From: Paraescarpia echinospica
Taxonomy: Eukaryota; Annelida; Polychaeta; Sabellida; Siboglinidae
NCBI GenBank assembly: GCA_020002185.1
Contig: CM034533.1
Span: forward strand, 69,879,888 to 69,943,887
Direction of reading: 5' to 3'
DNA length: 64,000 bases
Positions within the stretch are counted from its first letter, which is position 1, and each line of letters opens with the position of its first letter. The position numbers were made by a program, and so were the translations under genes. Positions 9,601 through 19,794 of the stretch are shown here, piece by piece. The notes under the pieces were generated by a model. The model was given only the letters and a program-made list of their open reading frames with translations, did not search any database and was not told the origin of the DNA.

Positions 9601-10020
9601 TTGTGGTGACTAGAAATGGAACCGCCTTGTTGTCGTGAGAGTAGAAAGTGCAGTATAGTGATACATTCAGATATAATTTCGGTTACTGACGGAGACGGAA
9701 GTTGCATTTACTGTAAAACAAACCGATGTTATTATTATTACTGTGGTGCTCATGTTGGATAGCCATTCGGCTATCTCCACCAACTAAATTAGTAGTATGA
9801 CGTTTGTTACATCAAGTATGACTAACAGGACACAACGTCGGAGTCGACATCTCGTAATCGGGACCTTGACCAGGCAGTTGTAGGTTTGATTACACAACTA
9901 ATAGCACGTTTACATGCAACGCGTGTATTTGCTACTTCAGGGACAAAACTTCCAAACAACATTACCGTATGTAACAACACCTATATTAGCATTAGACGGA
10001 CGTTACCAATCTTATTGCAT
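9600..10020. other. intron, nothing firmly recognised
   Basis: A consensus-like acceptor on the minus strand near 9709 is followed by stops in every usable frame, so no exon is called. Scattered ATT runs occur near 9728. Confidence 0.4.
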
Positions 10021-11865
10021 TAGTGGGACCTACTACCACATTAGTAGGACGTGCCACTACATATTACCATTGCATTCGGACGTACTACATACTGCATTAG
10101 TGGGACCTACTACCACATTAGTAGGACGTACCACTACATCATTAGGACGTATTACCATTGCATTAGTGGGACCTACTACCACATTAGTAGGACGTACCAA
10201 TACATTATTAGGACGTACTACCATTGCATTAGTGGGACCTACTACCACATTAGTAGGACGTACCACTACATTATTCAGACCATGCATTACTACTTTGCTA
10301 CCAATACATTATTAGGACGTACTACCATTGCATTAGTGGGACCTACTACCACATTAGTAGGACGTACCACTACATTATTAGGACGTATTACCATTGCATT
10401 AGTGGGACCTACTACCACATTAATAGGACGTACCACTACATCATTAGGACGTATTACCATTGCATTAGTGGGACCTACTACCACATTAGTAGGACGTACC
10501 AATACATTATTAGGACGTATTACCATTGCATTAGTGGGACCTACTACCACATTAATAGGACGTACCACTACATATTAGGACGTATTACCATTGCATTAGT
10601 GGGACCTACTACCACATTAGTAGGACGTACCACTACATCATTAGGACGTATTACCATTGCATTAGTGGGACCTACTACCACATTAGTAGGACGTACCACT
10701 ACATCATTAGGACGTATTACCATTGCATTAGTGGGACCTACTACCACATTAATAGGACGTACCACTACATTATTAGGACGTATTACCATTGCATTAGTGG
10801 GACCTACTACCACATTAGTAGGACGTACCACTACATCATTAGGACGTATTACCATTGCATTAGTGGGACCTACTACCACATTAATAGGACGTACCACTAC
10901 ATCATTAGGACGTATTACCATTGCATTAGTGGGACCTACTACCACATTAGTAGGACGTACCAATACATTATTAGGACGTATTACCATTGTATTAGTGGGA
11001 CCTACTACCACATTAATAGGACGTACCACTACATCATTAGGACGTATTACCATTGCATTAGTGGGACCTACTACCACATTAGTAGGACGTACCACTACAT
11101 CATTAGGACGTACTACCATTGCATTAGTGGGACCTACTACCACATTAGTAGGACGTACCACTACATTATTCGGACGTATTACCATTGCATTAGTGGGACC
11201 TACTACCACATTAGTAGGACGTACCACTACATCATTAGGACGTACTACCATTGCATTAGTGGGACCTACTACCACATTAATAGGACGTACCACTACATCA
11301 TTAGGACGTATTACCATTGCATTAGTGGGACCTACTACCACATTAGTAGGACGTACCACTACATCATTAGGACGTATTACCATTGCATTAGTGGGACCTA
11401 CTACCACATTAGTAGGACGTACCAATACATTATTAGGACGTATTACCATTGCATTAGTGGGACCTACTACCACATTAGTAGGACGTACCAATACATTATT
11501 AGGACGTATTACCATTGCATTAGTGGGACCTACTACCACATTAATAGGACGTACCACTACATCATTAGGACGTATTACCATTGCATTAGTGGGACCTACT
11601 ACCACATTAGTAGGACGTACCACTACATCATTAGGACGTATTACCATTGCATTAGTGGGACCTACTACCACATTAGTAGGACGTACCACTACATCATTAG
11701 GACGTATTACCATTGCATTAGTGGGACCTACTACCACATTAGTAGGACGTACCACAACATTATTAGGACGTCCTACCATTGCACTAGTGGGACCTACTAC
11801 CACATTAGTAGGACATACCAATATATTGGTGGAACGTACCATTGCATTCCTGTGACCTACCATTA
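10020..11865 (-). repeat. 66-bp higher-order minisatellite of three 21-24-bp subunits, ~28 copies
   Basis: The 66-bp period is checked at cattagtggg (10161, 10227). Each unit is three subunits that on the gene strand read roughly ACTAATGTGGTA followed by GTACGTCC or GTAGGTCC. The end of the exon at 13465 and its donor read ACTAATGTCATG|GTACGTCC, so subunits look like copies of that boundary. 66 is divisible by 3, so both strands stay open for over 400 codons; these are not genes. A LINE at 11950-13265 separates this block from the remnant at 13375-13464. Confidence 0.9.
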
Positions 11866-11949
11866 TATTAGAGTGTAACCCCGGAAATGGTAGCTACTAT
11901 CAGGATTAACACCTGGGATTCCGCCTGCAAATTAGCGTACCGCTTGCAC

Positions 11950-13265
11950 CAATGTGTCAGACCTTTAAATTTATACAGGTGAGAAACAAATCAGAGAAGT
12001 ATAGACCAGTGAGTTTAACATCAGTGATTTGCAAATTATTAGAAAGACTAATTAAAGATCACATGGTGGATTTTCTTGTTAAACATAACTTGATAAACCC
12101 ATCTCAACATGGGTTTTTTTTAAAGCGAGGTCATGCTTAACAAATATGTTATATTTTTTGGAAGACAACACTAAGAGGGTAGATGAGGCATCACCAGTAG
12201 ATATCGTCTACTTAGATTTTCAAAAAGCTTTCAACAAAGTACCACATCAAAGATTACTGTTTAAACTAAATGCCCATGGCATAGGAAATGGTATAATTAA
12301 CTGGATAAAAAAATGGCTGATTGACAGAAGACAACGTATAGTAGTTGATGGGGAGGCTTCAAACTGGAAATCGGTATTGAGTTGGGTACCACAGGGATCA
12401 GTACTAGGACCTATATTATTCTTAATATATATCAACGATTTGGATGATGAAATAACAAGCAAGGTGTTGAAATTTGCGGATGATACAAAAGTGTTTAGAA
12501 GGATTAAAAGTGATGGAGACAACATTTACAAGATGATCTTGACAAGTTGATCAACTGGTCTGAAAAGTGGCAAATGCTGTTCAATTTTGGGAAATGTAAA
12601 TGCCTCCACGCAGGGCATGGGAACGAAGAGGTAGAATATACAATGGGGGGTACTGTACTAAGTACTACTGTAAAAGAAAAGGACTAAGGGTTAGCCATTA
12701 GTGCTGATATGAAGGTTTCAGAGCAGTGCGGAATTGCAGCTTCAAAGGGAAATCAAATCCTTGGATTAATTAGGCGAAGCATAACGTATAAGGAAAAAGA
12801 GCTAATAATACCACTGTACAAAACAATATTTAGGCCTCATTTAGAATGTTGTATTCAAGCGTGGAGGCCATATAGCAGGAAGGACATAGATATGCTAGAA
12901 AGAGAGCAACTAAAATGATACAAAAACTGAGGGATCTTATTTACGAAATACGCCTAAAAATGCGGCTTAACAACACTAGAGACCAGGAGATTGAGAGGAG
13001 ATTGAGAGGAGATCAGATAGAAGTGTTTAAAATAATGAATGGTTATGAAAATATTTTTTTCTCAGTTAAGAAAGATAGAAGGACTAGAGGACATGATGTT
13101 ACATTAGCAAAGGAGCAGTGTAGATTAGACATAAGAAAGTTCTCATTTTCACAAAGAACTGTAAATGAATGGAACAGATTATCTGCTGATTGTGTGGGTG
13201 CTAGTAGCGTGAATATGTTTAAAAATAAAATCGACACATAGATAAAAGGGTCGGACTCTCGATAA
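11950..13265 (+). mobile_element. degenerate non-LTR retrotransposon reverse transcriptase
   Basis: Plus-strand frames in order encode reverse transcriptase motifs: KYRPVSLTSVICKLLERLI, then DIVYLDFQKAFNKVPHQRLL, WVPQGSVLGPILFLIYINDL and the active-site-like KFADDTKVFRR. The C-terminal tail includes QILGLIRRSITYKEKELIIP, then PHLECCIQAWRPY and FSFSQRTVNEWNRLSADCVG. Frameshifts and stops near 12138, 12545 and 12685 break it. The active site reads FADD. A close relative lies in reverse orientation at 45360-46830. The copy inserted inside the splice-site array of the polycystin intron and is 5' truncated. Confidence 0.85.
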
Positions 13266-13268
13266 TTG

Positions 13269-13340
13269 CAATATTGCCACCTAGAGTTAATTCTCTGGGT
13301 GGCAATATTGTTAAATTTTGTCTTGTTAAATCTAGAGTGT
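13269..13340. repeat. short inverted repeat related to the palindrome at 2841-3124
   Basis: caatattgccacc and ggtggcaatattg form a perfect inverted repeat around a gttaattctc centre. The right flank (ttctctgggtggcaatattg then ttaaattttgtcttgttaaa) matches the right end of the palindrome near 3100-3150. This suggests two copies of one fold-back family. Confidence 0.6.
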
Positions 13341-13374
13341 ACGACAGCATCAGTGGGAAGAACATATACTTTAA

Positions 13375-13464
13375 TGGGACGTACCAACATTTTAATCACG
13401 CCGTTGTTGAAGTAGGCCCAACCACAGCATTTGTTGGATGCACTATTACATTCCTGGGACGTAC
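13375..13464 (-). repeat. remnant of the splice-site array adjoining its exon
   Basis: Diverged units of the 10020-11865 array directly follow the donor of the exon at 13465-13692. On the gene strand GTACGTCCC blocks recur about every 20 bp. This places the array origin at this exon-intron boundary. Confidence 0.65.
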
Positions 13465-13692
13465 CATGACATTAGTAACCCGACCGCTGTTTCCGGCTGG
13501 AATGGTGACGTTGGCGTGACCGGAAGATGACACTATATGAGATGCATTACTGGAGATTGTTTGTAAGACAGCAGATACCGGCAGTGAATCGTTCCCATAC
13601 TTTACTGGCCCTTCGTCCAATCCAGCTTTGTCTTTCACGTTGGCGTAAATCCGGGAAAGAAGGTGTTCTACCTGGTGTTCAGCACTTTGTTT
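13465..13692 (-). CDS. polycystin-1-like gene, exon before the GAIN core
   Basis: Called with acceptor tctgtgtttaag|AAA and donor GTCATG|GTACGT (228 bp, phase 0 to 0). An alternative acceptor, gaacaccag|GTA, at 13671 also keeps phase. Encodes KQSAEHQVEHLLSRIYANVK, DKAGLDEGPVKYGNDSLPVS, AVLQTISSNASHIVSSS and ANVTIPAGNSGRVTNVM. A helix followed by an A.VTIP strand fits the start of the GAIN subdomain in this family. It joins in phase to the exon at 14455-14561 but not to the exon at 8993-9204. Confidence 0.72.
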
Positions 13693-13744
13693 CTTAAACA
13701 CAGAAAACGATATTAGTAACTGATCACCTGTAAACACGCTACAC

Positions 13745-14085
13745 CATTTATGTCACAATTGGATCCTGTGCAACGTGTTGTACTGTACCATTTATATCAA
13801 TCTGAATACATTTATTATTAGCAATTTTTGAGTTGGATTGTACATACATTCAAGATAAAATAAACAAAACCTCACATGAATAATATTCTGTTATAAACCA
13901 CAATACCACAAGAACGGTTTTTAAATAATTATAGAATACGTCGTATACAATACATAAAAGTAATGCAATTCATCTAACATTACACTTTAAATAAATTCAC
14001 CAAAACGACCCTTGAACAAAACTCACTCATAACATGACATATACAGTTAACTGTAAATACTGTTTTATACAATCCATTGATACCA
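13745..14085. other. intron, nothing recognised
   Basis: AT-rich, no recognised coding or mobile sequence. Confidence 0.4.
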
Positions 14086-14095
14086 TGCTTGTGTA

Positions 14096-14300
14096 TATGC
14101 GTGTGTGTGTGTGCGTGTGTGTGTGTATGTGTGTGTGTATGTGTATGCGTGCGTACGTGCGTGCGTGTGTGTGTGTTTGTGTGTGTGTTTTTTGTGAGTG
14201 TGTGTCTGTGTTTGTGCGTGTGCGTGTTCGTGTGCGTGTGCGTGTGCGTGTGCGCCTGTGTACGTATTTGAGTGTGCGCATGTGTGCATGTGCGCGTATG
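14096..14300. repeat. degenerate (GT)n microsatellite
   Basis: About 200 bp of TG/CG/TGCGTG repeats in the intron downstream of the exon at 14455-14561. Confidence 0.9.
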
Positions 14301-14454
14301 TGTAATATCAATATATAAAATTATAATACATCTATGTGTCTAGAATGGTGACGTTGATGCACTGGACATGACATTTGAGCTTAATCTAACTGTAATATAG
14401 CAGGGCTCTACTCGGTGTATTAAAACAAGTGGAGCCAAACAGAGCAGGTCCTAC

Positions 14455-14561
14455 CAGTTTCCTTGTGTCCAGGCGTCGCTGTTCCTTCTTCATCTCTTCT
14501 CGCTCCTCCGCCTCTTCGTCCGGCACCTCGTCCAGGTTACGCTCCACAGCCACCGGCACGG
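14455..14561 (-). CDS. polycystin-1-like gene, charged linker exon
   Basis: 107-bp exon, phase 1 in and phase 0 out, acceptor attgtgcggccag|CC and donor AAACTG|GTAGGA. Encodes VPVAVERNLDEVPDEEAEER then EEMKKEQRRLDTRKL, a strongly acidic then basic run likely to be helical or disordered. It was placed by splice phase and by the continuous frame with its neighbours rather than by a conserved domain. Confidence 0.6.
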
Positions 14562-14619
14562 CTGGCCGCACAATTACACGCACGTTACATCGCATCTACG
14601 TCTCGCTGTATTGTAAATA

Positions 14620-14726
<107 letters not shown>

Positions 14727-14808
14727 AAGCGTCGTGTGCCTGTGCCTGTGCACATATATAATGTAGTTCCGCAAATAAAGTATCAAGACAAACTTTCAGG
14801 TAACTTAC

Positions 14809-14862
14809 CTGGTGGTTTTAGATCTATGAGGTTCAACGCTGGCTTCATGTACTGTAAGAGCA
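14809..14862 (-). CDS. polycystin-1-like gene, 54-bp exon
   Basis: Donor CCACCAG|GTAAGT is near-consensus. The acceptor catgtgttgtag|TG gives phase 1 in and 1 out, matching both neighbours, and encodes LLQYMKPALNLIDLKPP with its split codons. A second acceptor, gctcttacag|TAC, at 14851 would break phase with the exon at 16491-16572. The peptide is helix-like with no named domain. Confidence 0.6.
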
Positions 14863-16035
14863 CTACAACACATGAGTATGTTATAAGAGCACTACAAGAC
14901 ATGAGTATGTTATAAGAACACCACAACACATGAGTATGTTATAAGAGCACTACAACACATGAGTGTGTTATAAGAACACTACAACACATGAGTATGTTAT
15001 AAGAACACTACAACACATGAGTATGTTATAAGATAACACAATAGTAAGAACACTACAACACAAGAGTATACTATAAGATAACACAATAGTAAGAACACTA
15101 CAACACAAGAGTATACTATAAGATAACACAATAGTAAGAACACTACAACACAAGAGTATACTATAAGATAACACAATAGTAAGAACACTACAACACAAGA
15201 GTATACTATAAGATAACACAATAGTAAACACTACAACACAAGAGTATACTATAAGATAACACAATACACTACAACACAAGAGTATACTATAAGATAACAC
15301 AATAGTAAGAACACTACAACACAAGAGTATACTATAAGATAACACAATAGTAAGAACACTACAACACAAGAGTATACTATAAGATAACACAATAGTAGGA
15401 ACACTACAACACAAGAGTATACTATAAGATAACACAATAGTAAGAACACTACAACACAAGAGTATACTATAAGATAACACAATAGTAAGAACACTACAAC
15501 ACAAGAGTATACTATAAGATAACACAATAGTAAGAACACTACAACACAAGAATATACTATAAGATAACACAATAGTAAGAACACTACAACACAAGAGTAT
15601 ACTATAAGATAACACAATAGTAGGAACACTACAACACAAGAGTATACTATAAGATAACACAATAGTAAGAACACTACAACACAAGAGTATACTATAAGAT
15701 AACACAATAGTAAGAACACTACAACACAAGAGTATACTATAAGATAACACAATAGTAAGAACACTACAACACAAGAGTATACTATAAGATAACACAATAG
15801 TAGGAACACTACAACACAAGAGTATACTATAAGATAACACAATCGTAAGAACACTACAACACAAGAGTATACTATAAGATAACACAATAGTAAGAACACT
15901 ACAACACAAGAGTATACTATAAGATAACACAATAGTAAGAACACTACAACACAAGAGTATACTATAAGATAACACAATAGTAAGAACACTACAACACAAG
16001 AGTATACTATAAGATAACACAATAGTAAGAACACT
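14863..16035 (-). repeat. 45-bp minisatellite, ~25 copies of a 3' splice site
   Basis: Period 45 bp, very homogeneous from about 15030 to 16035 and more diverged near the exon. On the gene strand each unit contains CTTGTGTTGTAG|TGTTCTTA. The real intron end and exon start read CATGTGTTGTAG|TGCTCTTA. The array adjoins the exon at 14809-14862. Because 45 is a multiple of 3, long open frames run through it; they are not genes. Confidence 0.9.
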
Positions 16036-16059
16036 ACAGGAGAAGATTGTAATATAACA

Positions 16060-16200
16060 GAAATAAGAGTCATAATAATAATAATAAGGTAACGTTTTTG
16101 TACCTAAATCCTCGGAAATCAAGCCCAGAGGCGCAACAATACAAAATGTATGTATTATGTATGTATGTATGTATTATGTATGTATGTATTATGCATGTAT
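16060..16200. repeat. short interspersed repeat end plus (ATGT)n
   Basis: An (ATA)n run is followed by aagcccagaggcgcaacaa, which resembles aagctcagaggcgcatcaa near 17097, and then by ATGT tetranucleotide repeats. This marks a second interspersed family with two partial copies in neighbouring introns. Confidence 0.5.
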
Positions 16201-16490
16201 TATTAATTACGAATCAACAGAAATATGCGACGTGTAAAAAAATTAATGCGCCCATCATAGATAGGAGGTGGGTCTTTCTCAACACGACCTATTTTGGAGG
16301 GTATACAAACCAGCGTTACACGGGGGTGTGGGTTTGACAAAATCCAAATTTAGCGTGAAGAATTGCATGGATGTTTCCATACAACTTAAAGGTATAGTTT
16401 ACGATCACTTTAGAACATGTATTTAGATAAGTGGATAAGCATTCCACATTAAAATGTAAATATTTTCTTGAATATAAAAATGACACTCAC

Positions 16491-16572
16491 GTTCAATTGT
16501 ATCTTTCTTTAGCGGGTCTGACATGTTTTCTAACTTCCCATCGCCAATGCGAATCAAATTTAGAGTATATTC
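16491..16572 (-). CDS. polycystin-1-like gene, 82-bp exon
   Basis: Very good signals: acceptor cattttctttcag|GAA and donor TTGAAC|GTGAGT. Only one frame is open: EYTLNLIRIGDGKLENMSDP then LKKDTIE, phase 0 in and 1 out. Neighbouring exons on both sides match in phase. No named domain; it lies in the linker between REJ and GAIN. Confidence 0.75.
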
Positions 16573-16589
16573 CTGAAAGAAAATGACAT

Positions 16590-16930
16590 GCAATAAAGTT
16601 GCATACCGTTGATGTGATCTTGGTGTCGTGTTATGTAATAAATACGTAAGACAATAACACACTTAAAGCGATCTGTCACTACTCAGTCGTCACGGGTATC
16701 GCAAGTCACGTGATGTGACGTCATGTGTCATCAGCGTATCACTAGAAATAACGATGGTTCAGCCTCAAATAAGTACTTTTGTTTCAGTCGACACGGATGG
16801 TGGGAATTTGGAAACGATGGATGCAGCGTTTTTCAGGATAATAGGTATGTCTTCAGGCGACCTCTTCTCGTTCCGAGTGTATTCATTCATCGTTCTCAAC
16901 ACTGACGTCAGTACCTACAGCAGAACATAC
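16590..16930. other. intron, nothing recognised
   Basis: Intron sequence without recognised elements. Confidence 0.4.
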
Positions 16931-16936
16931 ATCACA

Positions 16937-17482
16937 TGCATATATATATATATATATATGCATATATATATATATACATACATACATACATACATACATA
17001 CATCGTGTATATATGTATAAACAACGTGTGTATATATATATATATAATAATAATAATAATAAAATAACTTCTATTGCGCCACAATCCTTGAACACTAAGC
17101 TCAGAGGCGCATCAAAACAAAAAGGATTGGTCAATCTCAAAATCCATAAACAGTATTCCAGTTGTCAACAGATGGGTCAAGGCGCTAGGGAGCTACGGCG
17201 GATAAGCAAGGTTGTAAAGATAAGTTTTTAAATGACGTCGGATTTTTTAAATATTTTCAACTGATCTAACACTAAGAGGGAGCATATTCCAAAGAGTTGA
17301 TACAGCAACAGAAAAAGCCCTAGTTCCAATGTTAGTGTTGAATTTAGAACAAAAAGTAGGTCAGAACTAGATGATCGAAGCATATTACACCTGCGGATGA
17401 GTTCGGACCCATTCATATACAATGTGTACTTACATACAGCCATGCAAGCATACATACATACATACATACATACATACATACA

Positions 17483-17516
<34 letters not shown>

Positions 17517-17713
17517 CATACACATACATCCATACATAAATGAATATATACACACATACATATATACATACATTCATATGTTCGCACACAACTACTCATA
17601 TAAGATGTACGCATGCACATACACACACACATACACACACATACACACATATATATATATATTATAATATATATATATATATATAATGTATATATATATA
17701 TATATATTATAAC

Positions 17714-17744
<31 letters not shown>

Positions 17745-18010
17745 CATGCATGCGTGCCTGAGTGCGTGCCTGCGTGCGTGCCTGCGTGTGTGCCTGCGTG
17801 CATGCCTGCGTGCGTGCTTGCACGCGTCTGTGCGTACATAAATACATACATAAATGCATGCATACATACGTACCTACGTACATACGTACATACGTACATG
17901 TGTACGAACGTATATACATGTTCGTACAAACACATACTCATATACAATCTGTGAACACATACATACATGCATGCGCACGCACACACACACGCGCACGCAC
18001 GCGCGCGCCG
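16937..18010. repeat. composite microsatellite cluster
   Basis: TA runs at 16940-16990 and 17030-17060, (CATA)n at 17450-17580, CA and TA runs at 17610-17740, GTGC-rich repeats at 17755-17835, (ACATACGT)-like repeats at 17840-17970 and CA/CG repeats at 17970-18010. A non-repetitive block at 17060-17420 resembles the end of an interspersed element (gcgccacaatccttg). Confidence 0.85.
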
Positions 18011-18058
18011 CTAGCACCATATGCCACATAGCATAAACTAATGTATCATTTTTAATAC

Positions 18059-18124
18059 CTCTGATGCGTTGTTTTGACCACCGCTCGATGCGGTGTTTGT
18101 TTCGTTTCCCGACGGCACATCTTT
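18059..18124 (-). CDS. polycystin-1-like gene, 66-bp linker exon
   Basis: Acceptor aaatttacag|AAA and donor TCAGAG|GTATTA; 22 codons, phase 0 in and out. Encodes KDVPSGNETNTASSGGQNNA then SE, a Ser/Asn/Gly-rich linker with two potential N-glycosylation sites. It is supported by phase with both neighbours, and its small size makes it less certain. Confidence 0.6.
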
Positions 18125-18179
18125 CTGTAAATTTAAACCGAAAAAAGTCAGTCTTAATGTGTGAAAAAGACAGCCAGCA

Positions 18180-18600
18180 ATGGTGACGTCAGTAGTGACA
18201 TCAGTAGTGACATAAATAGTGACATCAACGCTGACCTTAACAATGACATCAACATTGTCACAATCACAGATACGTTAGGTTTTCCATACGAATAGTAACA
18301 GATTAGTTAACATTTACTGTACAAAATAGCGTAACGTTGTTACGGGTCGAGTAAGTCGTGAATGTGGGGTGGACGTGGAGTGAACGTGGCGTGTGCAAGA
18401 AGTGAACGAAGAGAGAACATGGAGTGAACTGTGAGTGAACGTGGAGTGGAGTGGATGTGGAATAAACGTGCAATGGACCTGGGGTATGGAGTAATAAAAA
18501 CTTGGAACAGATAGTGAACACGGAGTAGACGTTGTATGAACGTGTAATGACAGTAGTGTGAACGTTGGCTGAACATTGAGTGCACGTTGTGTGCACGTGG
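18180..18600. repeat. degenerate short tandem repeats in intron
   Basis: Two low-order blocks: gtgacatcagta-type units at 18183-18260, and gtgaacgtggagtg-type units of 14-18 bp at 18350-18600. The latter reaches the donor of the exon at 18610-18750. Confidence 0.65.
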
Positions 18601-18609
18601 TTAACAGAC

Positions 18610-18750
18610 CGTAAAGAGCGGCACGGCAATAGCGACGGCCACTTGGAACTTGGCGAGCACGGCGGGTAGTGAATCGTTGGGATCGACGTGCGCCAGTCTC
18701 TGCGCCTTCTTCAGATTCAAAGAGAAACTGTTGTTTTCAGGCGGGTACAC
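18610..18750 (-). CDS. polycystin-1-like gene, REJ-region exon
   Basis: Acceptor acgttgcag|GTG is good. The donor that keeps phase is CTTTACG|GTCTGT, which is weak. Forty-seven codons, phase 0 in and out: VYPPENNSFSLNLKKAQRLA, HVDPNDSLPAVLAKFQVAV, AIAVPLFT. It follows the REJ exon at 21942-22177 in phase. The weak donor is the least certain part. Confidence 0.65.
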
Positions 18751-18799
18751 CTGCAACGTACCAAAACCGACGTGCACACACTTGCAGAATAGTGACGAT

Positions 18800-19225
18800 A
18801 CACATCGAACGTCGAACATGTATAGGTATCGAAGTTATCGCACAGAACGTCAGTCTTGTGGACAGAGTGACGGCATAACATAGAACGGCAGTCTTGTGGG
18901 ACAGAGTGACGGCATAACGTACAATGGCAACACGTCAAACGTCAATCTTATGGGACAGCATGACGACAAAGGTAAAAGGAAATAAATGACGACATCAGGT
19001 AAATTGTCAGCATAGTGGGACAGGGTGAAGGAAATACGTAGAACGCTGTCTTGGTGGGACAAAGAGAGAGGATCACGTATAAAATCATCCTGGTGGGACA
19101 GGTGAAGGTAATACGTAGAACGCCAGTCTGGTTGGACAGAGGCATTACATAAAACCTCAATGTTTGACGATACCACGTCATCCTGGTGGTCTGAGTGGCG
19201 GACTCACGGAGAACGCTCATTGCGA
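18800..19225. repeat. ~40-bp degenerate minisatellite
   Basis: About ten diverged units with the core cgtagaacg.cagtcttgtgggacagagtga. They lie in the intron upstream of the exon at 18610-18750 and differ clearly from the other arrays. Confidence 0.75.
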
Positions 19226-19448
19226 TATCAGTCTCCGTGTTACTTCACAGCAATGACACGTTAAAACATGTCCGACGGCCTTTTTGATGCAGCAGATATA
19301 TAGACATGTAGGCCTACACACAAGTTGTTCGCCATATTGTTCCACACACGGCTATACACACATGCACGTTGAAGTTGTATGCTGCATAAGGCAATATTTA
19401 GTTATACGATCCGGTTGAATTCTGTCATAGCGTACACAAAAGGTAAGT

Positions 19449-19744
19449 TCTTATATAGCGCAGTATCCAGTCCAAATATTGCTCGTACACTTTTCCCTGG
19501 CAGATCTGTTCAATCGAACACCATCTCGACTTCTCTGGGAAGCATCAAACCACGCTGAAATTAATGCGCAAAGACTGTTCGTGTACAAGTGTCCAGCACC
19601 GTCTACAGCCAAGTCCCCATTCATACAGCCGAGCAACGTAAAGTGAACGAACTTGCCCAAGGTACGACACCGCAGCACAGGATTCGAACCTTCTCTTGAT
19701 CGAAAATCCGAAGTTCTAGCCACTGCACCACTGCGCTACACAGC
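19449..19744 (-). mobile_element. tRNA-derived SINE, full-length copy
   Basis: On the minus strand it starts tgtagcgcagtggtgcagtg (A-box region). It has B box ggttcgaatcctg, a middle with ttcgttcactttacgttgct, and ends ggactggatactgcgctata. It is the same family as the copy at 3418-3730 and better preserved. Confidence 0.8.
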
Positions 19745-19794
19745 TATACACGCCTAATGTTGTACGATGTCGTTGCGCACACGGCTATACAAAC

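Noticed and set aside
9590..9710. Possible exon on the minus strand after a perfect acceptor near 9709
   Set aside because: Every frame compatible with the neighbouring phases meets a stop within about 15 codons, and no good donor precedes it.
10051..11863. Open frames of over 400 codons on both strands
   Set aside because: The 66-bp unit is divisible by 3 and stop-free; no domain, and both strands are equally open.
14968..16122. 384-codon hydrophobic repeat ORF (minus)
   Set aside because: Product of the 45-bp satellite; contains repeated splice acceptors, not a membrane protein gene.
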